Made by a program: the position numbers and the translations under genes. This document shows positions 43,216 to 51,758 of a stretch of 64,000 bases of DNA, piece after piece. The stretch lies in assembly GCF_002902985.1 (NCBI RefSeq), contig NZ_CP026171.1:186001-250000 (forward strand), given 5' to 3'. The notes beneath the pieces are model-generated. The model was not told the origin of the DNA, ran no database searches, and saw nothing but the letters and a program-made list of their open reading frames with translations. Each line of letters opens with the position of its first letter. Position 1 is the stretch's first letter. Source of the DNA: Leclercia sp. LSNIH1. Its GTDB lineage: Bacteria > Pseudomonadota > Gammaproteobacteria > Enterobacterales > Enterobacteriaceae.

Positions 43216-44643
43216 ATGTACAACGATAGAACTGAGCCTGCAATAACAGCATTGCTTAATGATGAGACACCTTCCTCTATCCATAAATTACTGGTGCAGG
43301 TTGCAAGCATCTACGACGTGAAGGATTTGGCTGAGCAACTTAATGCTGCAACCGGCAGCGAATGGTCGAGGGGAACGCTTATTCGCCAGATTAAAGGTGC
43401 AGTTAATGAATGCCAAATCACCCAGGAAGGATATCGTTATCTTCGAACGTTGCTCCCCTCTCGGCCAGCGGACTATGACCAGAAGTTTTTCCGATTTATT
43501 GACTTGTTTGCTGGGATCGGTGGCCTCCGGAGTGGTTTTGACGCCATCGGCGGAAAATGTGTGTTCACCAGTGAGTGGAATCAGTTCTCCCGACGGACTT
43601 ACAGTGCAAACTGGTACTGTGACGAGACTGAGCACCATTTCAACTCAGATATCCGGGACATTACACTCAGTAATCTTCCCGATGTTTCGGATGACCAGGC
43701 CTATGCTTCTATCGATGCATCCATCCCAGACCATGATGTTTTGCTCGCAGGTTTCCCATGCCAGCCGTTCAGTATTGCCGGTGTCAGCAAAAAGAACTCC
43801 CTTGGCCGAAAGCACGGCTTTGAATGCGACACCCAGGGGACCCTTTTTTTTGATGTTGCCCGGATCATCCGAGCCAAACAGCCTGCCATTTTCGTTCTGG
43901 AGAACGTAAAAAATCTGAAGAGTCACGATAAAGGCAATACGTTCCGCATCATCATGAATGCGCTTGATGAGCTCGGCTACGATGTTGCCGACTCCGATGC
44001 TCACGGAGCAAAGGACCCCAAAATAATTGACGGTAAGAACTTCAGACCTCAGCACCGGGAACGTATCGTGCTGGTCGGTTTCCGCCGTGATCTGAAACTC
44101 AATGATGGCTTTTCGCTAAGTGGTGTATCCGCTCTTTATCCTTCACGACGGCCAACCCTTAGGGAGCTGCTGGACGCTGAGGTCGATAGCCGTTACATCC
44201 TTTCTCCAAAGCTCTGGGAATACCTTTATAACTACGCTAAAAAGCACCAGGCAAAAGGCAATGGATTTGGCTATGGTTTGGTAGATTCATCAATAGAAAC
44301 AGTGGTTTGCAGAACACTCAGCGCACGCTATTATCGGGATGGATCTGAAATTTTATTAGACCGGGGATGGGATTTTAGCATAGGCGAAAAGCACTTTAAT
44401 GATCCTGTCAATTTGGCAAGGCGCCCACGCCGTTTAACCCCGCGAGAATGTGCCCGCCTTATGGGGTTCGAGCAACCGGGAAAAGTTACTTTTCGCATTC
44501 CAGTCTCTGATACGCAGGCCTATCGCCAGTTCGGGAATTCGGTCATCGTCGACGTATTTGCGGCCGTGGCCAGTTTGCTTCGGAGCCGTATTGAGACTGC
44601 CGTTTCGGCTCGGCTCAAGGGAGAGTTTGAAGCGGCATCATAG
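43216..44643 (+). CDS. dcm: DNA cytosine-5 methyltransferase (Dcm-like)
   Basis: The protein has 475 residues. The C5-methylase motifs are complete: [15 protein letters not shown] near residue 94 (SAM site), AGFPCQPFS near residue 179 with the catalytic Cys, [20 protein letters not shown], and the C-terminal [15 protein letters not shown] and YRQFGNSV. The N-terminal 90 residues with a helix-turn-helix-like segment and the total length match Dcm/M.EcoRII, so CCWGG methylation is inferred. No cognate endonuclease is beside it. It may protect the plasmid from host restriction. A perfect palindrome lies in the 3' part of the gene. Confidence 0.9.
   Translation: MYNDRTEPAITALLNDETPSSIHKLLVQVASIYDVKDLAEQLNAATGSEWSRGTLIRQIKGAVNECQITQEGYRYLRTLLPSRPADYDQKFFRFIDLFAGIGGLRSGFDAIGGKCVFTSEWNQFSRRTYSANWYCDETEHHFNSDIRDITLSNLPDVSDDQAYASIDASIPDHDVLLAGFPCQPFSIAGVSKKNSLGRKHGFECDTQGTLFFDVARIIRAKQPAIFVLENVKNLKSHDKGNTFRIIMNALDELGYDVADSDAHGAKDPKIIDGKNFRPQHRERIVLVGFRRDLKLNDGFSLSGVSALYPSRRPTLRELLDAEVDSRYILSPKLWEYLYNYAKKHQAKGNGFGYGLVDSSIETVVCRTLSARYYRDGSEILLDRGWDFSIGEKHFNDPVNLARRPRRLTPRECARLMGFEQPGKVTFRIPVSDTQAYRQFGNSVIVDVFAAVASLLRSRIETAVSARLKGEFEAAS
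44481..44493. repeat. Dispersed palindrome AAAAGTNACTTTT, copy 8
   Basis: Perfect copy within the 3' part of the cytosine methyltransferase gene, the most rightward one found. Confidence 0.8.
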
Positions 44644-44771
44644 TCATTCTTCTGTGTGATTTAACAGGGTAACGTAATGGTTTAATTCACAAAATATTAA
44701 CATTCACGCAGATAAAACCTGGGCAGGAAGAGTAAGCCTGCTTCAGTTATCGCCTTCATCAGGAGGTACTG

Positions 44772-44939
44772 ATGACGTATTTTGATTCAGCTGAAGATCT
44801 TACTATTACAAAACAAAGGGCTCTCCAGGAGCTTGCTAAACATGGCGTTGAGGCCAGCGACATCAACGTGTTTTTTTCCGAGTTGGGTGAGAAGGAAGAG
44901 TACAACGCGCAGGATGTATTGAGATGGCTGGGCTATTAG
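44772..44939 (+). CDS. Small acidic protein, 55 residues
   Basis: The ATG at 44772 is preceded by AGGAGG, a full-strength ribosome site. The product is acidic and helical, beginning MTYFDSAEDLTITKQRALQE and ending DVLRWLGY. It is not recognised. It lies 128 bp after dcm and 23 bp before the DUF1173-like gene, so it probably leads that transcript. Confidence 0.6.
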   Translation: MTYFDSAEDLTITKQRALQELAKHGVEASDINVFFSELGEKEEYNAQDVLRWLGY

Positions 44940-44962
44940 TCTTTTAAATTTCAGGAGGTCCC

Positions 44963-46282
44963 ATGGGCCAGAAGTTTGCAGTATTTATTGCTTACGATGA
45001 CGAACCAAACACGAAACGATACTCGGCTGAATTTCAGACGCAGAACGAGTATGTAAAGGGATGGCAGTCGGCCCTAAAGAAAGCACACCACACGTCCGGG
45101 CAGAAATCTGTGATCACCTGCGGATGCCGGGGCAAAGGCGCAAAGCGTCTGTACGTCCGGTCGCTACCAAACAGTGATACCTTCATATTGATTAAGGCTG
45201 CAAATACCGGCACTGAGCATGATCCATCGTGCGTGTTTTTCGACCTTGATGCCAGGCATACGGGGTTAAAGGGTTATGCCAGCAATGTTGTACGCATCAA
45301 CAATGAGGGGACCATGTCAATACGCCTCGGAATAGGCATGACGGAGAAAGATCCGCCGGAAAAGTCAGAGGTTCCTACCCCGCCCCAAAACCAGCGACCT
45401 GAAGGTGGACAGGCTTCAATGACCCTGTCCGGACTTCTGAGTCTGTTGTGGACTGAAGCCGGTCTTAATGTCTGGTATCCGAATATGGCCGGGAAGCGAA
45501 ATGATTCGCTGGTTCGCTACCGGATGTTGGACGCCGCAAAGCAGGTCAAATCAGGTAGAGCGTGTATTGGCGACCATCTCTTTATCGGGGTGGCGGACTC
45601 TAAAAGCAAAGTGGCCAGTGAGCAGGTTAAGCTGTTGTCGTCCGCAGAACTGAGCGACAAGCGACTGCTGCTGCTATCAGTACTGCCGCGCTATGACGCA
45701 GAAAAGCATGAGAAGCCACTGAAGTTTCTTCCTATGCGTAACTTCGGCGGTATGCCCCTTACCTTCTTTAACTCAGACGGGCACTGGGATAGCGTGAAGC
45801 GGCGATTCCCACTGGAATATGCAGCCTGGAAAAATGGTGGCAAAGTTGTTGTTTTTGCACTTACCTCTCCCGTATCTGTGACCACTAGAGGTCTCTCTGC
45901 ACGAGCTCATCAGATAGTGCTTATGCTGGTGAGTGATAACTGGATACCTCTGGACTCCTCATACGAAGCGATTGTATCCCGTAAACTGGATGCCGAACAC
46001 CGGCACTATGTTAAGCCTATGCGGTATGACGCAAGTGCGAGCGATGTATTCCCCGATTTTTATTTACTTGATACCCGGAGTGATAAGCCGTTCCCGATGG
46101 AGGTTTTCGGAATGTCGACACCAGCCTATCTTGCGCGAAAGGAACTTAAGAAGGCGTATTACAACCAGGAATATGGGGCCTATGGATGGTGGCACTGGGA
46201 TGCTACGGAGAAGACGGAATCCCAGGATCTCCCTCATTTCCCTGAAGCTAAAAAATACAATTCACCCGAATCACAACCTTAA
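44963..46282 (+). CDS. DUF1173-like protein
   Basis: The protein has 439 residues with AGGAGG before the ATG. The N-terminal 120 residues include the cysteines in VITCGCRGKGAKRLYVR and a second Cys/His group (EHDPSCVFF), suggesting a zinc-bound fold; residues 155-430 are a larger globular domain. The overall pattern matches the DUF1173 family found on conjugative plasmids, whose function is unknown. It precedes a 67-residue gene by 13 bp. Confidence 0.65.
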   Translation: MGQKFAVFIAYDDEPNTKRYSAEFQTQNEYVKGWQSALKKAHHTSGQKSVITCGCRGKGAKRLYVRSLPNSDTFILIKAANTGTEHDPSCVFFDLDARHTGLKGYASNVVRINNEGTMSIRLGIGMTEKDPPEKSEVPTPPQNQRPEGGQASMTLSGLLSLLWTEAGLNVWYPNMAGKRNDSLVRYRMLDAAKQVKSGRACIGDHLFIGVADSKSKVASEQVKLLSSAELSDKRLLLLSVLPRYDAEKHEKPLKFLPMRNFGGMPLTFFNSDGHWDSVKRRFPLEYAAWKNGGKVVVFALTSPVSVTTRGLSARAHQIVLMLVSDNWIPLDSSYEAIVSRKLDAEHRHYVKPMRYDASASDVFPDFYLLDTRSDKPFPMEVFGMSTPAYLARKELKKAYYNQEYGAYGWWHWDATEKTESQDLPHFPEAKKYNSPESQP

Positions 46283-46295
46283 AATGGGGTTAAAA

Positions 46296-46499
46296 ATGGC
46301 GTACATACTTTCGATGAGTGAACAGGTTAAACTGAAAGCGTTTTTGGCGGCAGTACTCGATGACTATAAGCTGGGAGCTATTTCGCAGCAGCAAGCTGTT
46401 GGCGGGATCACTAGCCTGGTTGATGCTCTTGAGATCAGTGACTCGGGGAAAATCAGCCAAATGCTATCGGAAGGACGTAAACTCCTCCGGACGGGATAA
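46296..46499 (+). CDS. Small helical protein
   Basis: The protein has 67 residues from the ATG at 46296, with GGGG six bases upstream; an in-frame ATG at 46284 adds four residues. It is helical with a glycine turn (YKLGAISQQQAVGGITSLVDA). Not recognised. It is cotranscribed with the DUF1173-like gene and convergent with the coiled-coil gene. Confidence 0.55.
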   Translation: MAYILSMSEQVKLKAFLAAVLDDYKLGAISQQQAVGGITSLVDALEISDSGKISQMLSEGRKLLRTG

Positions 46500-46553
46500 A
46501 GAGCCTACGGGCGCCAGGAATTTAAGTTTATAGCAAATTCCTGGCGGGAGCAG

Positions 46554-47774
46554 TTATGTCGTCTTTTTGTTTCGCGGTTTTGATGCCCCTGGGGATTTAG
46601 GTTTGATAGCAACTACGCCGGTCATAGCTTCGGTAAGCTGCTTGATTGTTCCTCGTAAAGACTCTGCAATGGTCTTTTCCGCATTGAGTGTCGCTTCCAT
46701 GGACATCATCTGATTCCTGAGCTGCTGAAGCTCTTCTGTCAGATCTGTTTGGACCTTTTTGGACACCAGGTTCTCATCAGCTAAGCGTTGTGCTTCAGCT
46801 CGTAGTTGTTCATTCGTCCCTTTAGCTGTTGAGAGCTCCGACCGGACGAGCGTCAGGGCCGTGTCCTTTTCGGCTAAAGATGAGCTCAATTCAGAGGCAT
46901 GGGATTGTGATGAAGAAAGGTCCTGTTCAAGCTGACTGACACTGGACTTTAAATCAGACACGGTCCGTTGTAAGTTTTCATTCTGGCTGTTGAGGGCGGT
47001 CAGCTCTACCTGCTGCGCTTTATTTTCATCATTAAGCTGCTTCTGATACTCCTGCTGCGAGGCCAGTTCCTGTTTGCGCTCACTCAGTTGCTGGTTCAGT
47101 GTCCCTACTGTCTGCTGTAAAAGCTGGATCTCGTTTTGGGCATGCTGTAATTCACTTTGAGTTCCTGCCAGAGTTTCTTCTGCTTCCTGAAGTGAATCTT
47201 CTAATTTACTGGAGAGTTCACGCTGCTGCTCCAGCAGGTTAATCAGGTTAACTTTTTCGTTATTCAGGACTGTAGCCTGTTCTTTCGACTGTGACAGTTC
47301 TTCCAGAATTTCAGCATTCCGGTGCCGTAACTGAGTAATTTCTGCCTTCGCAATTTTCACGCTATCACTCTGGATAGCCGTATAGCTTAAGCGGAAGTAC
47401 CAGGTGATAAACGCAGTAAAATCACTGAATGCATCTTTAATCTGGTCAGGGATTTCAATCGCGCGTGCTTCTTCGGGCACCTCGTCCACGTATTGCTTGT
47501 AGGCCGCCAGCATCTCCTGAGCCCGGGCAAAAGACCCCCCCATTTTATCCCGCAGCCAGTGGGCTTTGAAAAACTGGTCGAGGTTTTCGGTGCTGATGCT
47601 CTTATCGAGGCAGATTTGTTCAATCTCGGTGAAATATTTAACCTTAGCTATTGACGAGTAAGGGGAATTCTTCAGTAACTCGGGGCTTAGAGGGGGCGTT
47701 TTTGGAGTATCTTCACTTAAACTGGACGCTGTCTGTTCATCCCCGTTCATCAAATTTACATTGTCAGTCATCAT
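46554..47774 (-). CDS. Long coiled-coil protein, KfrA-like
   Basis: The protein has 406 residues. Residues 30-130 are a helical head with several aromatic residues. Residues 135-385 are an almost unbroken coiled coil (heptads of Leu, Glu and Gln). A basic tail (KPKSPGASKPRNKK) ends the chain. Such head-plus-coil proteins on plasmids include KfrA-type DNA-binding proteins that aid stable inheritance. The head does not show a clear helix-turn-helix, so the likeness is to architecture only. It lies 2 bp downstream of a 270-residue protein gene. Confidence 0.65.
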   Translation of the reverse strand: MMTDNVNLMNGDEQTASSLSEDTPKTPPLSPELLKNSPYSSIAKVKYFTEIEQICLDKSISTENLDQFFKAHWLRDKMGGSFARAQEMLAAYKQYVDEVPEEARAIEIPDQIKDAFSDFTAFITWYFRLSYTAIQSDSVKIAKAEITQLRHRNAEILEELSQSKEQATVLNNEKVNLINLLEQQRELSSKLEDSLQEAEETLAGTQSELQHAQNEIQLLQQTVGTLNQQLSERKQELASQQEYQKQLNDENKAQQVELTALNSQNENLQRTVSDLKSSVSQLEQDLSSSQSHASELSSSLAEKDTALTLVRSELSTAKGTNEQLRAEAQRLADENLVSKKVQTDLTEELQQLRNQMMSMEATLNAEKTIAESLRGTIKQLTEAMTGVVAIKPKSPGASKPRNKKTT

Positions 47775-47776
47775 TC

Positions 47777-48589
47777 TTATCCTTTGGCCGGGATCTGGTT
47801 GGCAAAATAAATGCTAATCAGGTCATTCAGTGCGTTATGCAGGCTTTCACACTCAACTGAGATATGGACGTTACCATTTTCGAACAATCGGCACTTCCAG
47901 CCCTTCGGGTCGGTAATGTCACCCGTAAAATCGGTTTTCCGTAAGACAGCAAGCCGATCGTACATGTTCATTCCACTGCCGACAGGCGGTGTTGCTGCAT
48001 TGGAGCAGATGCAAACGATATTCTCAAAGTCGTTTAAATAGAAGAGATTATCCTGAGAAAAGCCATTATATCTCATCATGTTCGAGTCGGGAAAAATGCC
48101 GCGTAGTACCAGTTTTTTTGGCATCACAAATTGCTGGGCATTAGTTTTATACCGGCGATCAAGCTGGCATAGCAGATCAACAAACCCTTCAGCAAGTGTA
48201 ATGCTGCGCATGGCAACTGCCTGGCGCAATGTACTGCGGATTACGGTTAACGACGCAATTGGCGGAGCGTTCCGGAGAGACTCACGGAACTCTGCCCGCT
48301 GGTTGTGATTCCAGAATCGGTCAATACCCGTTTCTTCAAAAAGATTGTTCCATGTCTTACGGTCTATTTGCTGTCGCCCTTCCTCGATGCTTGCGGCCAG
48401 GGACGCAGGAAGGCCAAAAGCATTAGGGGCCATAATTTTGCTGTTAAACAGTGAAAACCCGCAAATTGCTGAGGCTTCGGCAATCAGCGTCATGCCGTCC
48501 AGAAATTTTTGCATAGCGGCATCACGACTACTGGCGAGTTGTTCGGTACGGGTACTCAACTTCAGTTCCGGCTGCGAATTCATGCTCAT
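47777..48589 (-). CDS. Hypothetical protein paired with coiled-coil gene
   Basis: The protein has 270 residues from the ATG at 48589, which has AGGA at good spacing. It is helical in the N-terminal 150 residues (AEASAICGFSLFNSKIMAP, then LAASIEEGRQQIDRKT) and beta-rich near the C-terminus. No motif was recognised. Its stop is two bases from the start of the coiled-coil gene, so the two form a coupled pair. Confidence 0.6.
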   Translation of the reverse strand: MSMNSQPELKLSTRTEQLASSRDAAMQKFLDGMTLIAEASAICGFSLFNSKIMAPNAFGLPASLAASIEEGRQQIDRKTWNNLFEETGIDRFWNHNQRAEFRESLRNAPPIASLTVIRSTLRQAVAMRSITLAEGFVDLLCQLDRRYKTNAQQFVMPKKLVLRGIFPDSNMMRYNGFSQDNLFYLNDFENIVCICSNAATPPVGSGMNMYDRLAVLRKTDFTGDITDPKGWKCRLFENGNVHISVECESLHNALNDLISIYFANQIPAKG

Positions 48590-49089
48590 TTCACGATCCT
48601 TTTCCCACTGTTTTGGCTGAGAGATTTTCACTGGCCTATCCACCTCTCTCGTTAAAAAAATTCTCGTAGCGTCATATATAGTGAAGCCTTTACTAGTGAC
48701 TAATGATGAAAAAGATTAGCACACAGATGTCGGGTGACCAACAACCCGCAACCCGTTAAGTGGCGATCGCATCCCCTGAATGCACAACCATTGCGCTACA
48801 TGACTGATTAATAAGGGTTTTAGCCGCAATTACACTATGGGGGGTGCTATTTGAACGATGGGATTTACCGATAATTAAATCCCATAGTACATAAAGTGAG
48901 CTAAAAAAGGCCAATAAGCGTGACACCGTCACCTCGCGAGGTTTTTTTGTGGTAACTAGTTATTAGTAAAGGCATGACTAAATGTATAATGGGATAGTTG
49001 TTCGGGCCTCCTCTTTGGTCGTTATCACGGATGAGGGGCTGTTACGACTGATAGACAGTGATTGCACACATTGGGCTAAGGGCAACAAA
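48590..49089. other. Noncoding region with hairpins
   Basis: About 500 bp lie between the leftward pair and the rightward gene. Two dyads occur near 48920-48943: GTGAC/GTCAC around ACC, then the self-complementary CCTCGCGAGG followed by T-rich sequence, which could be a terminator or a protein site. Promoters for both flanking transcripts should lie here. An in-frame ATG for the right-hand gene also occurs at 48982. Confidence 0.4.
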
Positions 49090-49755
49090 ATGACGGCGTC
49101 GCGAATTACACACCTAATAACGTCCTGTACCAAAGGTAAGCACTTCCAGTGCGGCTCCCGTGCGGAACTGAGCATCCGGGCCGGAGAGACACCTGAAGAG
49201 GCTATGGCCAGTTGGGCAGCGACCATAAGACGGTCGCAAAGTGCATCACCGGTACCCGCCCTATCGCTCTATACTGGGAATCACTGGTCAACGGCAAAAG
49301 AGATTTTACGGACGACGGAAAACCTGGAGTTGTGGGTGATCTCTGCCGGGTTGGGTTTTTTGAATAGTCGGGACCTCGTCGACGTATATGAAGCCACCTT
49401 TCATAATTTACCGTTCAGTCACCGCCATTGGTGGCGGGAATTAACAAATACATTCGGGAAGGAAAGATCGGAGAATTCCATAGGGACGTTAATGGAAGCC
49501 AGGCCTACTGATGATTACGTGATCGCTGCCTCCCCAGTTTATATCGCTGCGGTTGAGGACGATATCCTGGCAGGAGTAGGTAAACTAAATAATCCCATTG
49601 CCCAGTTGACCGTTGTAACATCTGGGGCATATTCTGGGGGGCTGGAACCCTATTTAATTCGTAGTGAATCCCGCATGATGCCGGAACTTTCAAGCAACAT
49701 GGTATGTCTCAACATCAAACTCGCGCAATATATCATTAGTAGTCAACGCATTTAG
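49090..49755 (+). CDS. DUF6884-like protein
   Basis: The protein has 221 residues from the ATG at 49090 (AAGGG upstream); an in-frame ATG at 48982 gives 257. The opening HLITSCTKGKHF, the middle ALSLYTGNHWSTAKEI and LWVISAGLGFL have the spacing of the DUF6884-type fold (SC.K, LY...W, and an SAxxGL strand), which is related to YaaA and to base-modification enzyme accessory domains. The function is uncertain: DNA or RNA base chemistry is possible. It precedes a small TTG-start gene by 37 bp. Confidence 0.5.
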   Translation: MTASRITHLITSCTKGKHFQCGSRAELSIRAGETPEEAMASWAATIRRSQSASPVPALSLYTGNHWSTAKEILRTTENLELWVISAGLGFLNSRDLVDVYEATFHNLPFSHRHWWRELTNTFGKERSENSIGTLMEARPTDDYVIAASPVYIAAVEDDILAGVGKLNNPIAQLTVVTSGAYSGGLEPYLIRSESRMMPELSSNMVCLNIKLAQYIISSQRI

Positions 49756-49792
49756 TCTATGGCTGAAATAGATAAAACAGAGGGTTTTAGAA

Positions 49793-50245
49793 TTGAAAGC
49801 GATTATCCATGTTAATTCGACAAATGACAGTATTACTATCCAGCTATGCGGAGTTGGCGCTACTGAGGTACAGGCCAGAGAGAAAGCATTTGGCAACGTA
49901 AATCGCGTTGTTAATGTCTCCAGTCAGCAGTATCAGGGCGGACAGTGTGTCACAGCATCTCAAGAATTTATAGATGCCTACAATGTAGAACCTGTTTGGG
50001 ACTCACGATTTGATGAGACTGGTAAGGTTGTAAATAGCCTTAATGAAGACTCACATCAGTTTATTGTTGATTTTTTGGAAAGTCTGTTTATTGATGAAAA
50101 TGGCGAACTGAATTGCCGTGTGAAATCTGTACAGAATGAAACTTCTGATAAAAAAAGATTAGTAAATGAGTCTTCGGCATTTAGACATGCTATGGATATC
50201 CACTATAAATATGCTTCAGCGATCAAACCTGATACTAGTCATTAA
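49793..50245 (+). CDS. Hypothetical protein, TTG start
   Basis: The protein has 150 residues. The start is TTG at 49793 with GAGGG about eight bases upstream; no in-frame ATG occurs near the N-terminus. The first 100 residues are beta-rich (ITIQLCGVGATEVQA, then NVSSQQYQGGQCVTASQEF) and the rest is helical. No family was recognised. It is the last gene before the transposon boundary at 50284 and follows the DUF6884-like gene. Confidence 0.5.
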   Translation: MKAIIHVNSTNDSITIQLCGVGATEVQAREKAFGNVNRVVNVSSQQYQGGQCVTASQEFIDAYNVEPVWDSRFDETGKVVNSLNEDSHQFIVDFLESLFIDENGELNCRVKSVQNETSDKKRLVNESSAFRHAMDIHYKYASAIKPDTSH

Positions 50246-50283
50246 CTCTCTTCCGCCTCGTTTTGTATCTCTTACTTCATAAA

Positions 50284-50321
50284 GGGGTTTGAGGGCCAAT
50301 GGAACGAAAACGTACGCTAAG
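50284..50321. repeat. Tn3-family terminal inverted repeat (38 bp)
   Basis: Starts GGGGTTTGAGGGCCAATGGA and ends CGTACGCTAAG; the interior GGAACGAAAAC is shared with the Tn3 terminal repeat. It overlaps the stop codon of the adjoining transposase fragment, as is usual at the tnpA end of this family. The five bases before it, ATAAA, would be the target duplication. Confidence 0.8.
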
Positions 50322-50787
50322 AAGGTAATTCATTGTTTAAATTAAAATTTAATTCTCTCAGTTCCCCCTTCAAAATATCCTCCGGTAGCGTGAACGTATA
50401 ATGCCCCAGCATATTGATATGCCCGTGCATCAGTGGGGATAACCGGACGATATCTTCACCCCCGGTTTCTTCTCCATTCCTGCGCATCCAGCTCAGGGCT
50501 TCCTGCATATAAAGTGTGTTCCACAGTACCACTGCGTTAGTGACGAGGCCCAGTGCACCCAGTTGATCTTCCTGACCTTCACGATAGCGCTTTCTGATCT
50601 CACCGCGCTGCCCGTAGCAGATCGCCCTCGCCACAGCATGGCGGCCTTCTCCCCGGTTTAGCTGCGTCAGGATCCGCCGACGATAATCTTCATCATCAAT
50701 ATAATTTAGAAGGTACAGCGTCTTGTTGACGCGCCCCACTTCCATGATCGCCTGTGCCAACCCTGATGGGCGCGAGCTTTTCAGCAA
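50317..50787 (-). pseudogene. Tn3-family transposase, 3' fragment
   Basis: This is the last 156 or so codons of a Tn3-family TnpA (about 1000 residues when complete). The visible family features include GRVNKTLYLLNYIDD, LNRGEGRHAVARAICYGQRG and ALGLVTNAVVLWNT, the conserved C-terminal region. The gene is cut at 50787/50788, where the terminal repeat of the mercury transposon begins. The mercury element therefore inserted into an older Tn3-like element whose other part lies beyond the window. The fragment cannot be functional. Confidence 0.88.
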
Positions 50788-50825
50788 GGGGTCGTCTCAG
50801 AATTCGGAAAATAAAGCACGCTAAG
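50788..50825. repeat. Tn21-subgroup terminal inverted repeat (mer end)
   Basis: The 38 bp start GGGGTCGTCTCAGAATTCGG and end GCACGCTAAG, the canonical Tn21/Tn1696-type end. The merR stop codon lies in its inner part. The adjacent host bases AGCAA are the presumed target duplication; the partner copy is outside the window. Confidence 0.9.
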
Positions 50826-51276
50826 GCGTAGTCACCCCGTGACTCCCCCGCGCCGATGCAGCGAGCTTCGTTCCGTCTTGCAGTGACGCAATCAGCGGGC
50901 AGGAAACGTTCCCTTTCCGCGCATGGCAGGCGCACACCAGTTCAGACAGCACGGCCTCCATGCGTGCCAAGTCGGCCATCTTCTCGCGCACATCCTTGAG
51001 CTTGTGCTCGGCCAGGCCGCTGGCTTCCTCGCAATGGGTGCCATCCTCCAGCCGCAGTAGCTCGGCGATTTCGTCCAGGCTAAAGCCCAGCCGCTGGGCC
51101 GATTTCACGAACCGCACTCGTGTTACATCCGCCTCGCCATAGCGGCGAATGCTGCCATAGGGCTTGTCTGGCTCCGGCAGCAGGCCCTTGCGCTGGTAGA
51201 ACCGGATGGTCTCCACATTGACCCCGGCCGCCTTGGCAAAAACGCCAATGGTCAGATTCTCAAAATTAATTTGCAT
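50821..51276 (-). CDS. merR: MerR mercury-responsive regulator
   Basis: The protein has 151 residues. An N-terminal winged helix-turn-helix ([20 protein letters not shown]) is followed by a dimerisation helix and three mercury-binding cysteines, in THCEEA, VCACHA and VSCPL. It represses and, with Hg(II), activates the divergent merTPCADE promoter by DNA distortion. The length is a few residues more than the 144 of Tn501-type MerR, and the C-terminus ends within the transposon inverted repeat. It is transcribed away from merT. Confidence 0.96.
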   Translation of the reverse strand: MQINFENLTIGVFAKAAGVNVETIRFYQRKGLLPEPDKPYGSIRRYGEADVTRVRFVKSAQRLGFSLDEIAELLRLEDGTHCEEASGLAEHKLKDVREKMADLARMEAVLSELVCACHARKGNVSCPLIASLQDGTKLAASARGSHGVTTP

Positions 51277-51281
51277 ATCGC

Positions 51282-51312
51282 TTGACTCCGTACATAACTA
51301 CGGAAGTAAGCT
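51282..51312 (+). promoter_or_regulatory. mer operator-promoter
   Basis: The -35 element is TTGACT (51282-51287) and the -10 element TAAGCT (51307-51312), with the 19-bp spacer that is the hallmark of MerR promoters. The dyad CCGTACATAACTACGG (51288-51303) in the spacer is the MerR site. Confidence 0.92.
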
Positions 51313-51347
51313 TAAGCTATCCAAACCAAATTTGAAAGGACAAGCGT

Positions 51348-51743
51348 ATGTCTGAACCACAAAAGTCTGAACCACAAAAGTCTGAACCACAAAAGTCTGA
51401 ACCACAAAACGGGCGCGGCGCGCTCTTCGCCGGTGGGCTGGCCGCCATTCTTGCGTCGGCCTGCTGCCTGGGGCCGCTGGTTTTGATCGCCTTGGGGTTC
51501 AGCGGGGCATGGATCGGCAACCTGACGGTGCTGGAACCCTATCGCCCGATCTTCATCGGCGCAGCGCTGGTCGCGCTGTTTTTCGCCTGGCGGCGCATCT
51601 ACCGCCCGGCGCAAGCCTGCAAACCGGGTGAGGTCTGCGCGATTCCCCAAGTGCGAGCTACTTACAAGCTCATTTTCTGGATCGTGGCCGCGCTGGTCCT
51701 GGTCTCGCTCGGATTTCCCTACGTCATGCCATTTTTCTATTAA
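51348..51743 (+). CDS. merT: MerT mercuric ion transporter, with N-terminal repeat expansion
   Basis: The protein has 131 residues and three transmembrane helices. The Hg-binding pair ASACCLGP lies in the first helix, and a second pair occurs in the loop ACKPGEVCAI. It carries Hg(II) from MerP to MerA. The start of the protein contains SEPQK repeated three times and then SEPQN, encoded by four 15-bp tandem units at 51351-51410. Standard Tn21 MerT has one SEPQN unit and 116 residues, so this gene carries exactly three extra units. The membrane part is normal, so function is probably kept. Confidence 0.95.
   Translation: MSEPQKSEPQKSEPQKSEPQNGRGALFAGGLAAILASACCLGPLVLIALGFSGAWIGNLTVLEPYRPIFIGAALVALFFAWRRIYRPAQACKPGEVCAIPQVRATYKLIFWIVAALVLVSLGFPYVMPFFY
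51351..51410. repeat. 15-bp tandem repeat, four copies, in merT
   Basis: The unit is tctgaaccacaaaag, four copies end to end, the last differing at its final base. Each encodes SEPQK (last SEPQN). The expansion is in frame. Confidence 0.95.
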
Positions 51744-51758
51744 TCACAGGAGTTCATC

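Noticed and set aside
51351..51410. CRISPR-like array at the merT start
   Set aside because: The units are contiguous without spacers and encode an in-frame peptide repeat.
51317..51520. Repetitive frames with CGSDF units opposite merT
   Set aside because: They are produced by the 15-bp tandem repeat of merT read on the other strand and have no independent support.
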